64,000 bases of DNA. It comes from Hirudo medicinalis (taxonomy: Eukaryota > Annelida > Clitellata > Hirudinida > Hirudinidae). Under the pieces are notes generated by a model, which was not told where the DNA came from, searched no databases, and saw only the letters and a list, made by a program, of their open reading frames with translations. Shown piece after piece: positions 36,901 to 50,920 of the stretch; position 1 is the first letter of the stretch; every line of letters starts with the position of its first letter. Both the position numbers and the translations under genes were made by a program. The DNA lies in the NCBI GenBank assembly GCA_011800805.1, contig MPNW01000061.1, positions 2,353 through 66,352 on the forward strand, read 5' to 3'.

Positions 36901-39727
36901 ATTCTACTTTCTTAAATCCATGTTCATAATACATTCGCTTATAAGCTAAAGCTAGCTACCGAGTCGTTCTCATTGTTATTGTTGTTATGCCTTAGCATCT
37001 CTCACCTGTTTCTTCTGTCATGTCCCTAGATTGAAAATGACAACCAGGTTCTCAGTGCAGAGGAGAAGATAAAGTTGTCTGAAGAGAAAATTGCCAAACT
37101 GGAGAGAGATTTGCAAAAGGCTCATCAGGAAATAAAAATGAAGGATCAATGCTTAAAGGAGGTGATGCAATTAATGCTCACATCTGCTAGCAAACTAGAT
37201 AACACCAATGTCCAGAATGCTAGGAATGGATTGATGAATCCAGCATCCATGCAGGATGGAGCAGATCAACTTCAGAATAATATAATCGAATACCTGCAGA
37301 AGCAACTCCTTGTTCTCAAAAACCCTCAACCGGACGTTAATGATTTAAGGACTGCTGACATTGTTGGGATGTTGCAATCTCAAAACATACCTGTTTTGAC
37401 TCAGCATTTGGCAGAGTTGGAGCAGCTTCTCAAATTAGAGACTGCCTCTGACCAAATGGTTATAAATGCTCTCCTTGGGCAAAACATCTCCAATCAACTT
37501 CAGCATGCAAAGCTTCAAAATGAGCTTAATAGAATCTCAAGCATTAGGGAAGCACCCATGAGAGAAGTCAAACCTCAGCAACTTCCCTCATACACACCTC
37601 ATTCAAATCATTCTCTTCCATCTCATTTTGGGATAACCTTCAATCAATTTTCTCAGAGGAACTCAAGTTCATTTGCAGATCTGAACAGTAAAACTAGGTA
37701 CAAAGCATAAAAGTTTCACTTTTTGTATTTTCTATTCGTACTTTGCATATTTACATTACCATGTTTGTAAAGTTTATCACAATTGCAATAAATTATGAAA
37801 ATTATAATTTCCAGTTTGAACAACTCTTCATTTTTTCCTTACGGAAATCAGTTTCAAAGTGAGAATCAACTGAAAACCAACAGGGATGTTAATGACCGCC
37901 CGAATCAGGTAGAACCGGCTGCATTTGTTCCTTTTCTCAGATGAAAGTTTTAATTCCTTTATGTTTATTCTGTTTAAAAACATCCGCAAATCAAATGATA
38001 TTTTATTTATTTTCGTAGAATTTATTTTTGAGAAACCCGAGCTTATTTAGCACCAAATTTTTTTCTGTTTTCAAGATAATTTGGTTTCACACATTAGTTT
38101 TAAGATATCCTAAGTTGTTTAATGATTGATTTTATGTAAGATTTTTAACATTTGCTCTGAGTTTTATGTAATATCTTTCTACCATCATAATTCAAATAAT
38201 TCAGCCATCTATTTTTTTGCTTGAAATCTGATGCTGGGATTTAACTCAACAATGTCAGCCAACATTAAATCATGAAGCAATTGATGGAATTCATTCATTT
38301 TGAATGTTATTTCATTGAGACATTAATTACTTTTACATTTCATGTCAGATTAGACATGACAAAACAAAGTCATGTTTTCTTGATAAACAAATGTAATTGT
38401 TCTGCAAATTGATGCAAAAAAATAAGTCTGCCAACTACAAAGGAAATTTTTGTCGAAGATTAAAGCAAAAAACGACCGTCTCGTGGTTATTACTTTCGTC
38501 CGATTAATTGTTTGCTTGTGGTTTTTAGAAGCGAGTTTTATTATTTAGAAATGAACCCTACACATTTTAATGTGATATTCTGATAATATGGTTTAAGGAT
38601 ATCTTGTTGATGGTGAGAGTCAATTAAGAGTCACTAAAAATAAATTGATAATCCAATGAGTGATGTGACAAAACTAGTTATTTCGTTGAACTACTTTTCA
38701 AAGCTTTAAGCCATTTGTATTCATAAGTATAATTTTCAATTTTCAGAATTTAAATGGGACTTCTGTTGATTCAATCTTGAAGCTATGGAGCATGCAAAAT
38801 CAGTCCAAATCAGAACTATTTGGACAGCAACAGCAGATTCACCAGCAGCAAACACATAAGCCCCAACAACAAGCACAACTACACTGCAATAACTCAACAA
38901 TTGAAGAGGTGTTGGATGTCCTCCGTACCAAACCAGGTTTGCCACAGAAAATAATGTAATTTTATTGCAGAATTGGTCATCTTTAAGCATTTGTTACGCC
39001 TAAGTTTATCAAAATTCTTGGAATAATTAAATAATTAAGGCATTGTTGTAAGTCAGTCACTAAATTCTAAAGTTAGTCGACCATAGTCAGATTTTAAATA
39101 AGCAAGTCGCCAGGGCAGAATATATATATAAATATATATGATCGTTGAGTGGATTATCCACTCAAATACTAGTACATAAACTTTATAGTAAATGTAGCAC
39201 TAGTGATAAAATTTATTTCCTACTTAATTGTAATGCAAAATTCCCATAACAGTGGATTTATCAGGCTTATCATTAACGGGTTAATCTTTTTTTTTTTTTC
39301 AGAATTCTCGAACATCTGTATACCGTCGCACGAGCACATTGAAATGGACATATTCCAAGGAATGTCTGATCCATCGCCTCATGACTACGACATCTCATTT
39401 CCACTTGTCATGGATCCGCCAGTGGCAGGTCCTTGCATTCTTGGGGAAAGGTCTCCGGTCGACATATCAGCTGCCGATGGGAGCACGTCTCATGATTCTA
39501 AGATGAGAACTCCTCAGCCTGAACTTGAGCTCATGGACATTTTCACTGGTGATTGTGGCACTGGCAGCAGCTTCTTTACTCCCATTGATCAGGGATTATC
39601 AAACACTCATTCTTTATTCTCACAAGCCAACTCTGTTGGCAATCATGAGCATGGCATGAAAAATGGCTGCGTGGATATGCTGAACGACTTTGATCTTACA
39701 AGCTACAGCTCTACTTCATCCATCTAA
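33962..39727 (+). CDS. MRTF: Myocardin-related transcription factor (MRTF/MKL), actin-regulated SRF co-activator
   Basis: Binds G-actin through RPEL motifs in the cytoplasm and moves to the nucleus to activate SRF when actin polymerises. Ten exons close to 1104 residues: 33962-34112, 34210-34275, 34341-34396, 34479-34554, 34844-35008, 35247-36670, 37030-37697, 37815-37908, 38747-38936, 39303-39727. RPEL-1 is LERRLQLRRTLPELVSQGI, RPEL-2 LQKKLKDRPDRQCLVQYHIL, RPEL-3 LNDLLSHRPGPLDLVSKNIL. A basic B1-like region (KSQKKIRTKS, KPKPIKFHEYKGPPN) leads to a Gln-rich stretch (QEQINILKLQQEQM). The SAP domain is LEDLKVPELRAECKKLN with LIERLQ. A leucine-zipper coiled coil (EEKIAKLER, KMKDQCLKEV) precedes the acidic C-terminal activation region, which ends in DLTSYSSTSSI. 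RPEL-2 and RPEL-3 keep the RP dipeptide; RPEL-1 does not, as in vertebrate proteins. Confidence 0.93.
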
Positions 39728-41211
39728 TTGCATGTTCTTTGCCATGTTTCCACTGCTAAAGCCAAAGTTGTAGCCACTGCTGTTTGTGGTTTTCTTTGTT
39801 ATTTGCCAATCTGCTAAATTTTAAAAAATTAAGTTGCAAACTTTTTTTTTTGCCTCAGAGGTCACTATTGTTGGTTTGACAAAATCTGGTCAGTGAAACA
39901 TTTGTAGAGGAATTTTTGGTCGGTTTCATTCCTACTCCGTGTGAGCTCTGTGTGAATTTCTTCAATTGACTCCATGTTGGAAATTTTGCACTGTTTTATT
40001 TTCTCTTGGTGTGTTTAAAAATGTGCAGTTCTTTGCAAATGTGATGTTATTACTGTCTAAGAACGTTGCTATGCTCATCTGCTTTCCTTACTCACATTTT
40101 ATCATGAAAAGCAAAAACCTATTTAAGGAAAACCCAGGTCATCTAATGCCTGACTAATGATGACTGCAATCTATTGTGGTGCTTAATTTTGTCTTATGTA
40201 TCTAACAACCATTCCATTTCTCAAAGCACGACCACCAAAACACTTTAGTATTTCAGTATCGACTTTGTTTGATCAATTGCACCTATGTGGTGTTGAATTT
40301 TTAAGTTCTGAAGTTTGTTGAGCATTCTGTTGTTTGTTGTAATGATGGTTAATTTTTCATGCTTAAATTCGTCTTGTGTTTACTAACGTGTGGTAATTAG
40401 TTCTCATTTGCAGTCATGTCTTTTAATGCAGTTACCTAATTTGACACTTGTAAATAAAGCAGCTTGTACATCCTTTTTCTTCAATCTCCAACTTTAGCAA
40501 GGATCCAAAGAGGTCTCAAATTTTCGTCTGCAAATAACGGAATATGCCAGAATGCGTTTGAGGAGGCAGAGAATTAAATACACATATGAAGAATCGCATA
40601 AGGGTTAGCGATGACCCTCTCGTCTTCTGGAAGGTGTCGGTATACTGCTGGAAAGAATGTGTTTAGGTCCTCCACCAAGTTCAAGTATAAGATCAAAAGT
40701 TTAAAGTAGCAAAGTCCATTCAAAAAAGCAGAGTGAGGCTCTTGCTAAACAATGCGGAAAGTTGTTTGCTAAAGAATATTAGCATGTAGCTAATCATGTA
40801 ATCATGTAACACAAGAACAGTCTTGCTCTTAGGAAGACAACGACAATTGACTTTTAAGACAAGAAGAGTCATTTTGAATTGCTCCGATATAACTAATGGA
40901 AATACTTCACAATATTGAAAATATTTTATAGCATTAAATTGTATTATTGAAAATGTTTACTAAGAGTAAAATGCGATCGCATCGTAATGGAGGATCAATA
41001 ACAGCGCAGCCAGGATATGGGCGGTGCCCTGTCACTCACACAAGTCTCTGGCTTTCCTCGCATTACATTACTCGTTACTCGTTCGTCTTATATGTTACGA
41101 ATAACATCCAACATAATGACACTTGATGTACGTCCTCCACGCCCCACAACTTCGTTTTCTCAAGGAAGGAAAGAGACAACTTCTTTAATTTTATTGTTAC
41201 ATGTTATTTAA
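39728..41211. other. MRTF 3' UTR and spacer before DHRS7B
   Basis: A T-rich 3' UTR with AATAAA at 40453-40458 likely ends MRTF. Reverse-strand AATAAA at 41190-41195 lies just past the DHRS7B stop. The 41000-41170 stretch is GC-richer with no recognisable gene. No RNA gene seen. Confidence 0.55.
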
Positions 41212-42821
41212 CTAATCTTTGGCTTTCTTAGATATGAAGAAGAAATAGACATTTGGGCAGATATTTCTTAAGTAAACTGTCACTCTGTAAAAGAATTTTG
41301 CTAGCAGGACTTCATTCTTCTGGGTAGTAACTGATTCAAGGATAGCAGATGCAACCTCCACAGGATCCATTCCAGATTTTTGGTTGTCATCCATCACTAG
41401 AATCAATCACATTAAATATTAAATTGAATTGATGTTCTGCAGTAATTCTTGCATAATTTTGAAGGCTTCAGTCAGGATGCTCCAGAAGGGAAAGATCATA
41501 CACTTATATAAACATCTATGTATCTATATATGTTATGAATATATATATAAAATATATATTTATATACAAGAATGGGAAAGGTATGAATAAAAATAGAGGC
41601 TGACATTATTAATATAACAATTAAACACATACATGCTTGTATTTACAATGATTAACAATCCTTTTGACATTTTTAAATTATTAACATTTCCCATATTTTC
41701 AACATTCAAAGATGAAAATCTCGACCTCCATGTAGAGAACCATCAGAGGTTAGGGCATTCAAAGACAGTTTAGTCTTTACATATGCAGGACTTATGACTG
41801 TGACTCTAATGTTGTACATATCCACTTCAGATCTCAAACAGTCAGCAAATCCTTGAAGGGCATGTTTTGAGGCAGCATCTATTTTATAGACAGGAAGGTC
41901 TCCTTATCAGAATTATTAGAGAATCGATTGATAAATAAGCAAAATAAAGCAGCCTAGTAAAAGCAGATAAATTATTTGTCAAATATAACTAACAAGCAGA
42001 TCTATAAGGTATGGATAACTTCCCTTGGAGACTACTGACAAAAACAAAATGTCCACTCCTTTTTTCTATCATCTCCTTTAATAAACCTTTGTTCAAACAC
42101 ATAATAATGGTAATTCAACATCAAGAAAAAGTGATTTTTTAATTACATTATACAATTTTTGCTCAATAATAAAAATACAAATCTGTTAATTTGTCACCAA
42201 GGCACATGCATGTGTTGAACCTACTTTTCACTATAGCAATGTGTCCAAAATAATTAACATCCATTAATGATTGGTCCACTTGAAGACTTGTATCCACAAC
42301 TTTTCCTCTGTAACTAATGCCCGAATTATTTATTACAATGTCTATGCTGCCATGAATCTTGGAACAACTTTGAACAACATCACTGATGGACTCAAACTTT
42401 GTGATGTCCAAAGCCATTATGCTAGGTGGAGATGTTTGCTTTTCCTTAAAAGAGGAAGGTTAAAAAAAGTAAAGCCTTTTAGCATGAAGTAAAAATATTA
42501 TTACAGTTTTTGTTTGGGTGAGCTCATTTTGTATTCTTTCAAGCTCTCCTAGTCTTCTAGCACACAATATGAGTTTGCACCCTTCTTCATAAAATACTTG
42601 TGCACAGGCTAGATAAGTCATCGTTGATTGTTATTTGTATAAACAATAAGCAATTCGTTAAAACAATTAAAGCAATCCACTAAACCTTCCCCGATTCCGG
42701 AACTTGCGCCAACAATCATTACAACTTTCCCTTTAATATCAATTTTGTTTTTCTTAGTGAAGATCCATCCGACAATGGCTACTACAGTGAATCCTATTCC
42801 GAATGTCCAGCAACAAATCAT
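41212..42821 (-). CDS. DHRS7B: DHRS7B (PexRAP) short-chain dehydrogenase/reductase
   Basis: ER/peroxisome-associated NADPH-dependent reductase; in mammals it acts as acyl/alkyl-dihydroxyacetone-phosphate reductase in ether-lipid synthesis. Six reverse-strand exons, 42686-42821, 42505-42608, 42225-42444, 41994-42086, 41726-41878 and 41212-41396, give 296 residues. An N-terminal transmembrane helix (CCWTFGIGFTVVAIVGWIF) is followed by the cofactor motif GASSGIG, LCARRL, the NNSGISYRG strand (the usual NNAG carries Ser), the catalytic Ser in FVSSLQGKLS, and the catalytic YAASK. The stretch ALTSDGSLHG then VMDDNQKSGMDPVEVA and LAKFFYRVTVYLR follows mammalian DHRS7B closely, separating it from HSD11B1 and DHRS7. 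It is head-to-head with ADGRV1, 351 bases apart. Confidence 0.9.
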
Positions 42822-43172
42822 TTTTTCAAAATTAACAATTGAAATTAAAAATCAACTCCAAGCTAATCTCGAGTAAAAACTATAAATAGAAGTAAGCAAG
42901 CTCCGTCCGATCACTCAAAGCACCACTCATCGCCTCTTCTAAAAGTTAATTTTGTACAAAACCAACGCGCACACACACTTCGTTACGATTCAAAGTAATA
43001 TCATGGAGAATTTGAGAAATTGCCACCGACAGGTAGCACTGGGAAAAGTTGATTTGGCATTACTCCAGGAAAAATCTTTAGTCCTGCAATTTCGTATATA
43101 AGCATGCCAGTTCACCAGCATTTCCGTTTTGCATTCTTTCAACAGAATGAAATATTGCAAAGACTTTTAAAC
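42822..43172. promoter_or_regulatory. Bidirectional promoter interval of DHRS7B and ADGRV1
   Basis: Only 351 bases lie between the divergent ATGs. On the + strand there are TATAAATA at 42881-42888 and TATATAAG at 43095-43102; the latter is 71 bases before the ADGRV1 start codon and is the better placed core element. Confidence 0.55.
43095..43102 (+). promoter_or_regulatory. TATA box candidate for ADGRV1
   Basis: TATATAAG lies 71 bases upstream of the signal-peptide ATG at 43173. A start about 30 bases downstream (near 43125-43140, GCATTCTTTC) would give a short 5' UTR. Positional inference only. Confidence 0.45.
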
Positions 43173-46100
43173 ATGTCTAGGCATTTGCATCTAATTTTAA
43201 GTTTCTGGTTTGTATGGTTATTTTATCTAGAAACTTCCTCAAGCCAAGCAGCCGTACGCCTTACTAATACCGAATTCATAGCGTACAGACCGGGTACTAT
43301 TGAAGTTAAAGTAAAAAAGGAAGGCCACTCCAATGAAGTGATTGACGTTGTTGTTCAAGTAAGCTTTAAGCTTTTTTAAGTTTCTTAGTTTCTGCCTAAA
43401 ACATTGACAATCAAACAATTTCTGCATCTTTATTTTTGTTTCAAAAGATAAATGACCCTTCTCCTGGCGGGCGGTCTGTGTTCATTGGTTCGTCTCAAAA
43501 TTTACGATTTGCGACAGAGGGTCCAATTTTTGAGGAGAAACCAACAACATTTACAATATATGATGACGGAACACCAGAGCCTGATAAAATATATTCGATA
43601 ACATTGAAAGTTACTTCTGGAAATGCTGCAGTTATATCTCCTTCCGTTGCTAAAGTAATTGTCGTCGGCAGCAACAATCCGTTCGGAATCTTCAGTCTAG
43701 AGCATGTGAGTGAAGAATGCCAAGTATTAAAGACTTTAGCACATATTTAAAGTAAAAGGCAAGAAATTATTAGGATTAGAAAAAATATTTAGAGGTCTCA
43801 CCAATCCAATAAACATTTAGTCATTTCAGCTTTTTCCAGGGGGAAAACCCCCGCTCAACTTTTTAAGCTTCTCAGCAAAAGGAGGGACAATAGTCCCGAG
43901 TGACTTCAGAGATAATTGATGCTCCATTTATTGAGACATGCAACGTCAAATTTATTCAACATATCCAACCGATAAAATGTATGATAAGACTAAACAAATG
44001 TCGAATATCTTGATTTATAAATCTGAAGAATTTAACAAAAATGCCCAAATTGTCTAAACCCTGCCGTGTTACCATCTGCCAATGGCGCAATTGACAACGA
44101 TTCTAGAAAAGAACGTTGTTTTTTATAAATTTCCATTAGAGTTGTCATTAAGTTTGAAAATTGAAAAGTAGTACTTGAATTTAATTTTTGGGCATTATTC
44201 ATAGTATATGTTTTATTGTTGGTTTGTGTCTGTTCATTTGCCAGTTCGTAATACCACGTCGAGCGTTGAGTTCTGCTGGAAATTGGTTGAACAAATTTGG
44301 CTGCGCTTCCTATCGTTCTAGATTTGCTTATTAAATGCCCTTGCACTTAAAATTATTGAGGTCGGTCTACGTTTTAAAAGCCTGTGACTTTTTTTTTATA
44401 CCATGTCTCCGCTTGCTATTTCTCGACACAATTCCTCTCCTAGTTGATGTGTGTGACAGCCTTCTAAGAGTCAATAAATAATTTTTTTGTATATATTTCG
44501 AAGAATGATGGAAATACGCTCCTACACGAAAAAAATGTTGGAGATGATTTTCTTGAAATCACAATACTAAGATCTAAAGGACATTATGGAACAGTTTCTG
44601 TTGGTCTTCAAGTTAGTAGGGCATTTCACTAATGCATTTGGATATAACGCTAATCAGTGTGCTATATGCGCTCCTACAGATAAGCAAATGTCCTGAAAAC
44701 CTGACTATTGTACCCATGAGTTTGTGGATAATATTTAAGAACTTTGATACAGCAAGAAACGCGAGTTTTGAGCTACCTGATGAAGTATGTTTCAATTTAA
44801 TTGCATTTTTGAATCGGTATTTAAAGCATGTATTTGGTATTTCGGTATTTGAAGTTACCAGAAAAAAATGTGTCATGCACCTTTAGAATTGCAAATGTGT
44901 CAACATCAGACTTGACCCATGATGTCAAGTTGAATTATCCAAAAATTGATGAACTTAACAGTGAAGTAGTGATATTTATCTACCCTGGTGATGCTTTTGT
45001 GAGATTCTCAAAGGTGAAGAAAGATCTTAAAATTCTAAATGCTGATGTATTTAAATTTTTTTGCTGCAATTTTTACAGCCATCCTATCGTGTAAAGATTG
45101 ACAGTTTTTCCTCCACTCTTCAGTTAGTCATTTACAGAGGTGTTCACTCCAAAAATAATTCCCTGGTAGTTGGCTCTCTGAAGCTGCCTGCCACAGTCAC
45201 ATATTTTATATTGCCTCAGACTGCCCAATATGGAATTGATTTTCAGGCAGCAAACAGCAGCCTAGGATTTGGTCCAGGAATTTCTTCTGTATTTCTTCCA
45301 ATTTCAATATTGCCTGGAAATAATCAAAAAAGGACGAAATATTTTAAGGTTGAATTAAAAGAAACTACAGGAAATATTGTACTTTCAGATCCCCATACAG
45401 CTGATATTATTCTTGTTGGGGATGATGCAACAAATGGGATTTTGTCATGGAAGGAAACCAATATGTCAATGGAATATTTATCCTCTACATATTTAGTTGA
45501 ATTTTCTGCAGAAAATGTTAGAAATGTGTATGCATGGTCAGTCAGACATGGAGGATCACTTGGATTTGTTTCTGTGCAATGGGAATTAACTTTGGATCAA
45601 GCAGAAAGTGGAGCAGGAAAGGATAATGCCATAGGAATCAGACCAATCCTTGGACTCCTCATCTTTAAAGAGGATGAGACCATTGTATCAATAAATTTTA
45701 CTGTTGCAAATGTTTCACACATTCAACCAAGACCATTGAAGCTGTACAGATTGAGGATGCTGCCAGAAACTGTAACTGGAGGGGCAGTGGTAATGCTTAA
45801 TGAATCTGTGCTTTACATATTGGATCGTGATTGTGGCCTTGCCTACGGGGTGATCGTGTTGAATGAATCACTGTCTTTTCATGTGGCCCTGGTTCGGATC
45901 TTTACTTCTTAAGCAATTGAATTAAATTTGTCCTTCTATATTCATAAAAATAATGAATACTGGTTACTAATATTTTTCACAAATAATTTGCTTTGTTATT
46001 TTTTTTATTGATTTTAGTAGAATCAATCTACTAAAATGGGGCAAAAATATAATAATTTAATCAGGAATCAAGAACATTGGAAATTAAAATCCTGAGGATA

Positions 46101-49100
46101 TTTGGTCTATATGAGGATGTCCTTGTGAACTTTGAAATTCTACATTCAGAGATTGGAACAATATTTAATGGTGCTTTGATCATTTGGTTTATTTCTAGGT
46201 GGTGTATTTATGCTAAATGTTTTTTAGGATTGGCTTTAATACCTGATGGCAGAGATGGAGTTAAAGTCAGTATTCCATTGAGAAATGATGTCTTCATCAA
46301 ACACTCGTCATATTTCTGTGTATTCATTAAAAATGCCAAACTGAAAAAAGGTCTCATTAATTTATTAAGTAGCCTGAAATATCTTGACTACTTTTATAAG
46401 TTGTGGCTGTTTTTATTAACCTTCCATAACTGCAACTTAAATGGCATTTATTTGATTAGCTAAATGGCCAAATGTTGATTTGATAAACATGGATTTGCTC
46501 ATTAATTTACAATCACTTAATCATCTAATTGTGATTCATAATTTAAATATTAAATTTAGAATTACCTTTTGGACCTTACAATAGCCCCTTGATAGGAAAT
46601 GTGTCTTCAGTGAATGCCACTACACTCGATAATGCTGCAAACGGAGTCGTCAGATTTAACCTTTCTCAATTGGATGTCTCCATTGAGCAAGACGAACTAC
46701 AAACGTCGATCCGGGTTACTTGGAATTTTTCTGAGCTGTGAATAATTAAATAATTTGTTCTTTTGTTAGCTCGAAGTAGCATTTGCTTATAATAATCATT
46801 ATTTATGCAATTTTAGTTTGTCTCAAATGAAATATTTTGAAGAATATTAAAAAATTATAAAAACAAAGCAAAATTATAATAATATAATAAATTAATTTTA
46901 AGGTACCCTTGGTAAGAGATGGTTCATTTGGTAAAGTGAAACTAATTTGGAGAATTAATGAATTGGAGCAAGTCAGAGCTTGGAATGTGTCCTTCCTTGA
47001 TGATGACTTTGGGAATTTCACAGGATCTGTAACACTAGTAACTGGTAATGTTTAAGATTACAATGTTTTTGGGGAAATAAATGATTAAAAATTGTAAAAA
47101 ATAAATAAATCTGGCGATTGATACTTTGTTCTTGATTTGTTTTCACCTACAATTGTAAGAGAACATTTGTAGCTGTTGAGTTGTATTGAATGGAATTAAA
47201 ATAAATTAACATTTTATATCAGAAATGCAGCAAAATTATGATGACAGTTATTATTGTTAACATTGTGAAGGTCAGTCGCAAGGCCACATAACGATCCTTC
47301 TCGAGAAATACAATGTGACCAGTTTGGCTGAGAGATTTTATATTGAGATTGTTGATTGGGAGCCAAAATCTGTGGTAAAATTGGATACAAGTGCTGCACT
47401 TTGTTCAGTTGTGTTGCCTGAGTTGGGTAACCTGGCTGGATTCTTCAAATTTTGTCCATGGATGGCAAATTCATTTGTTGTAGCTGTGAGTATTCGATCA
47501 AATTTTTTTTTATTTGAATAATTATTGTTAATTATTTACTAACTATTATCTCAATTATATTCTTATATCTTGGCTTGATCCTTGTTGGGGTGAAACAATT
47601 TAATTTAAAGGTTTCATCTTCCAAAAGAAACAGTGTCGCATCTTTGTTTAAAAATAAGCAAAGATTCTTCTGCTCTTAATTAATTTTTAAATCTCATTGT
47701 AAACAAAAGGTTGAGAAAAACTCAATTGAAGTCTGCATTCTGAGGACAGGAGATGTCCTTGTCAATGCCTCAGTCTTGTTCTCCCTTGAACCAAATGGTG
47801 ATGCCAAGTTTTATGGGGGAAGGACGGTGGTTTACTTTCAACGGGTGGAAATGATGAAAATAATCACAGTGGTGGCAAGAGATGATGGCATTCCTCAGGT
47901 TCTTTTGTAATCAGCAGAAAGAATAACTTTGGCTAGACATTCTAGATCATAGTAATGGAAATGATAGCTAAAAAATTTGTGCAAAATAACAGATTAAATC
48001 AAGGAAATGAAATCTACAATATTTGCATTAAATTAGCATGAAATTCTATTTTATTCATCTGATTTTTTATTTATTTAATCTGTAAAATTTACCAGCTGAA
48101 CATAACATACAAGTTGAAACTGGGTCCTTATGGCTCAAGGATAGCAGAAACAGATGACAGCGGAAACATCACAGTTACTGTCCTTCCTCACAGCTATCCC
48201 TTTGGGATAGTGGAATTTCCATCCCTTAACCTGACGGAAGCACTAAGTTTGCGATTCTTTGTAAATTGTACATAAATATCAGTGAAAATGGATGCATATT
48301 AGTGAATATATGAATAGGTTTTTATAGAATGTTATACAAAGTGTTTTTAGTATTATCATGTTTTCAGTTGAGACTTCTGCATATTAATTACATTATTGGT
48401 TTCATTAACCTTGGTCATTATTAGGTATTCCATTAATTAAGCATCATTAATTTTGTTGTCATAAAATCTCAGTACTCCAAAACGACCAGTCACATTATGG
48501 AGCCAACTTCACAGTGAGAAGATTCAAAGGTGGATTCAGCAGGGTATCTGTGGAGTGGATGATGTCAAAGATGAATGCTGATGAAAAGATAGATTTCCAT
48601 TCAGAACAAGGGGTTATCAAGTTTGAAGAACATCAAACAGATTCATCCATAGGAATAACCTTCACTGCCACTAATGTAATTGTTCATTACCAGCAATATT
48701 ACATTTAGATGAGTATTGCTTAAAAAGGTGGCCTGTTTACATCACATATGCATTTATTTTCCTACATTGATTGTGTTTACCATAGCAATGTGTATGTTTG
48801 ATGCCACAATTAGAATGAACATCCATTTGAACAGATGCCTAGATTCAGCAGGACCTTCACAATTCATTTATTAAATTCTACAAATGGATCAGTACTTGGT
48901 GAAAATGTCAGAGCCTTCTTGAATGTTGTGGGACTTGATTATTCTGTCCATTTTAATGGTGATTTTTTAAAATTATTCCTGAAGTATGCACCTTTTATGT
49001 GCATAAAAAGCTTTGAGCTCAAGGTAACATTACCTCATTTTTGGGTTTAATTTTGCCAAGGCTGCAAAGTTATGAGTTTGACTAACATTTTGATAGTTTT

Positions 49101-50920
49101 GTTGTGAGACAAGTTTTGCAAACTTTTGTTTAACTTATAGGGAAATTCCAATTATATCTACAAGATGTTTGTTCAATGAGGAAAATTTACCATTTATTAT
49201 CAATTCACTTTTATACTATTTGAAGAATCCATCGTCAGACTCTTTTCTCCGGGTTCCTACCAAGTCGAAATAGTTAGGGAAGGACCTTCAGAGAACAAAT
49301 CTTTGGTAAAATGCAGGACTCAGTCTGTGACTGCATTGGATGGTCGTGACTTTGTTGCTGTTTACAACGAGACGTTCATGTTTGATGTTGGCGTTTCAGT
49401 GCAACATCTTAACATCTCAATACTGGATGATGCATATCCTCGACCAGATAGAACTTTCTTTGTGGTGTTCTATGATGTGGAAGGTTGATTTTGATTGCAT
49501 AAATTAAAAATAGATTACCATTAAATTAATAGTTTTATTATTATTAATATATTATTGAATAAATTATCATAATTTGTTTTATTTGTGCTTTGAAGTTTTA
49601 TCATTTAGTTGAAGAATGTTTTTATTCTGGGTTCAATATTTTATCTTGCAAGTCATTTGCAAGATTTGACCCAAATAAAAATTAACAAGTTACAGAGCTT
49701 CTACAAGCTGAAGCCATGCGTATTAAATATATCTGCAACATACGCTAATTAGAAGATGGTACTTGACATTATTAAATGTTATTCAGTAAATTTTCTTTCA
49801 CCATTTGTAGGTGCTATTGTGCCCACAAACAATCTGACTGTTATTGTCAAAGCAAAGCACCATTCAAGTGGTATCTTCAGATTTGTTCCTTCTTTCAATA
49901 AAACTGTAGAAAAGGGATCCAAGGTCACTTTTCAGTTAGTTGAGCCAACTTTTTCTCTTCTTTTGAGATCATTGACAACAAGTTGCTAATCTTATATTTT
50001 ACGTAAATTATATTTAGATGTTTAGTCGGGTTATAATTTTTATTTTCTGAAATTGTTTCAATGTTTGAACTTAGTAGTTTTGCGATGAGTTATAAATCAA
50101 CATTTTCTCCAAATGAGAGTAACATGTGATGCAATTCCTTTTTGAGGGTTATGAGGGAAAAAGGTTCTTTTGGCAAGGCTACCGTTTTCTACGAGATCTA
50201 CAATAGAGATTGTAATTCGTCCCTTACAAACAACATCAGTACCAGTCATTTCTCTAATTCCTCTGGTCGTGTCGATTTTGTTGACCGACAACCTTTAGCC
50301 GACCTCATTCTGATCATCCTCGAGGACGACATTCCCGAGTTTCATGTTTGCTATTGCATTGACCTTGTGAGAGTGACAGGTAACTGAGACTTATATCCAG
50401 ATGCCAATTATTTTAGCATGATATTTGGTCAACTTTTTATTTCTTAGTTTTTTGAATTTGTATGTGTATTTGTTTTAGATTAATATTAAACAAAAATAAT
50501 TAATTAAGATAAAATTATTATTTGTGTTTTTTTTTAAATCAGTTTTTTTTAAATAAATGAATACTTGAATTACATTAAGTATTTAATATATGCTTATAGC
50601 TCTGAATGTTGGCTTGCTAACCATGTCGATAAGCTGTTGTAGTTGCCTTTACTTGAGTGTGCTGGCAGTATCTCTCTAATTGATAACTGGTTTCAGGTGG
50701 TCCAAGTTATGACCCAGCTACACTCAGTGATGGAGATCTTCAGGTATTCTTAACTATTGTTCCTAGCAATTTTCCCTTTGGCAAGATTTATTTGGAGCCA
50801 CAATCTCGACAAATATCCATTGCTGAAGACGTGGACATCAACAAAAACAATGCTTCGAATGTTTCCAACAATGCAAAACTAGTTGTTTTGAGGTCCAAAG
50901 GAGCCTTGGATTACAAAAGG
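43173..50920 (+). other. ADGRV1: ADGRV1 exons 1-19: signal peptide and first Calx-beta block
   Basis: Exons: 43173-43358, 43448-43705, 44504-44611, 44680-44784, 44855-44998, 45079-45882, 46065-46170, 46228-46350, 46560-46714, 46903-47044, 47271-47485, 47710-47898, 48096-48246, 48473-48675, 48835-48958, 49226-49483, 49811-49934, 50147-50379, 50697-50920. Highlights: YDDGTPEPDKIYSITL in exon 2; VSIPLRNDVFIKHSSYF in exon 8, matching the human KLPIRNDAFL; and exon 19 with GGPSYDPATLSDGDLQVFL, matching the human segment that precedes the LamG domain. N-glycosylation sequons (for example NLTE, NISIL) are frequent, as expected for an extracellular region. Confidence 0.85.
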
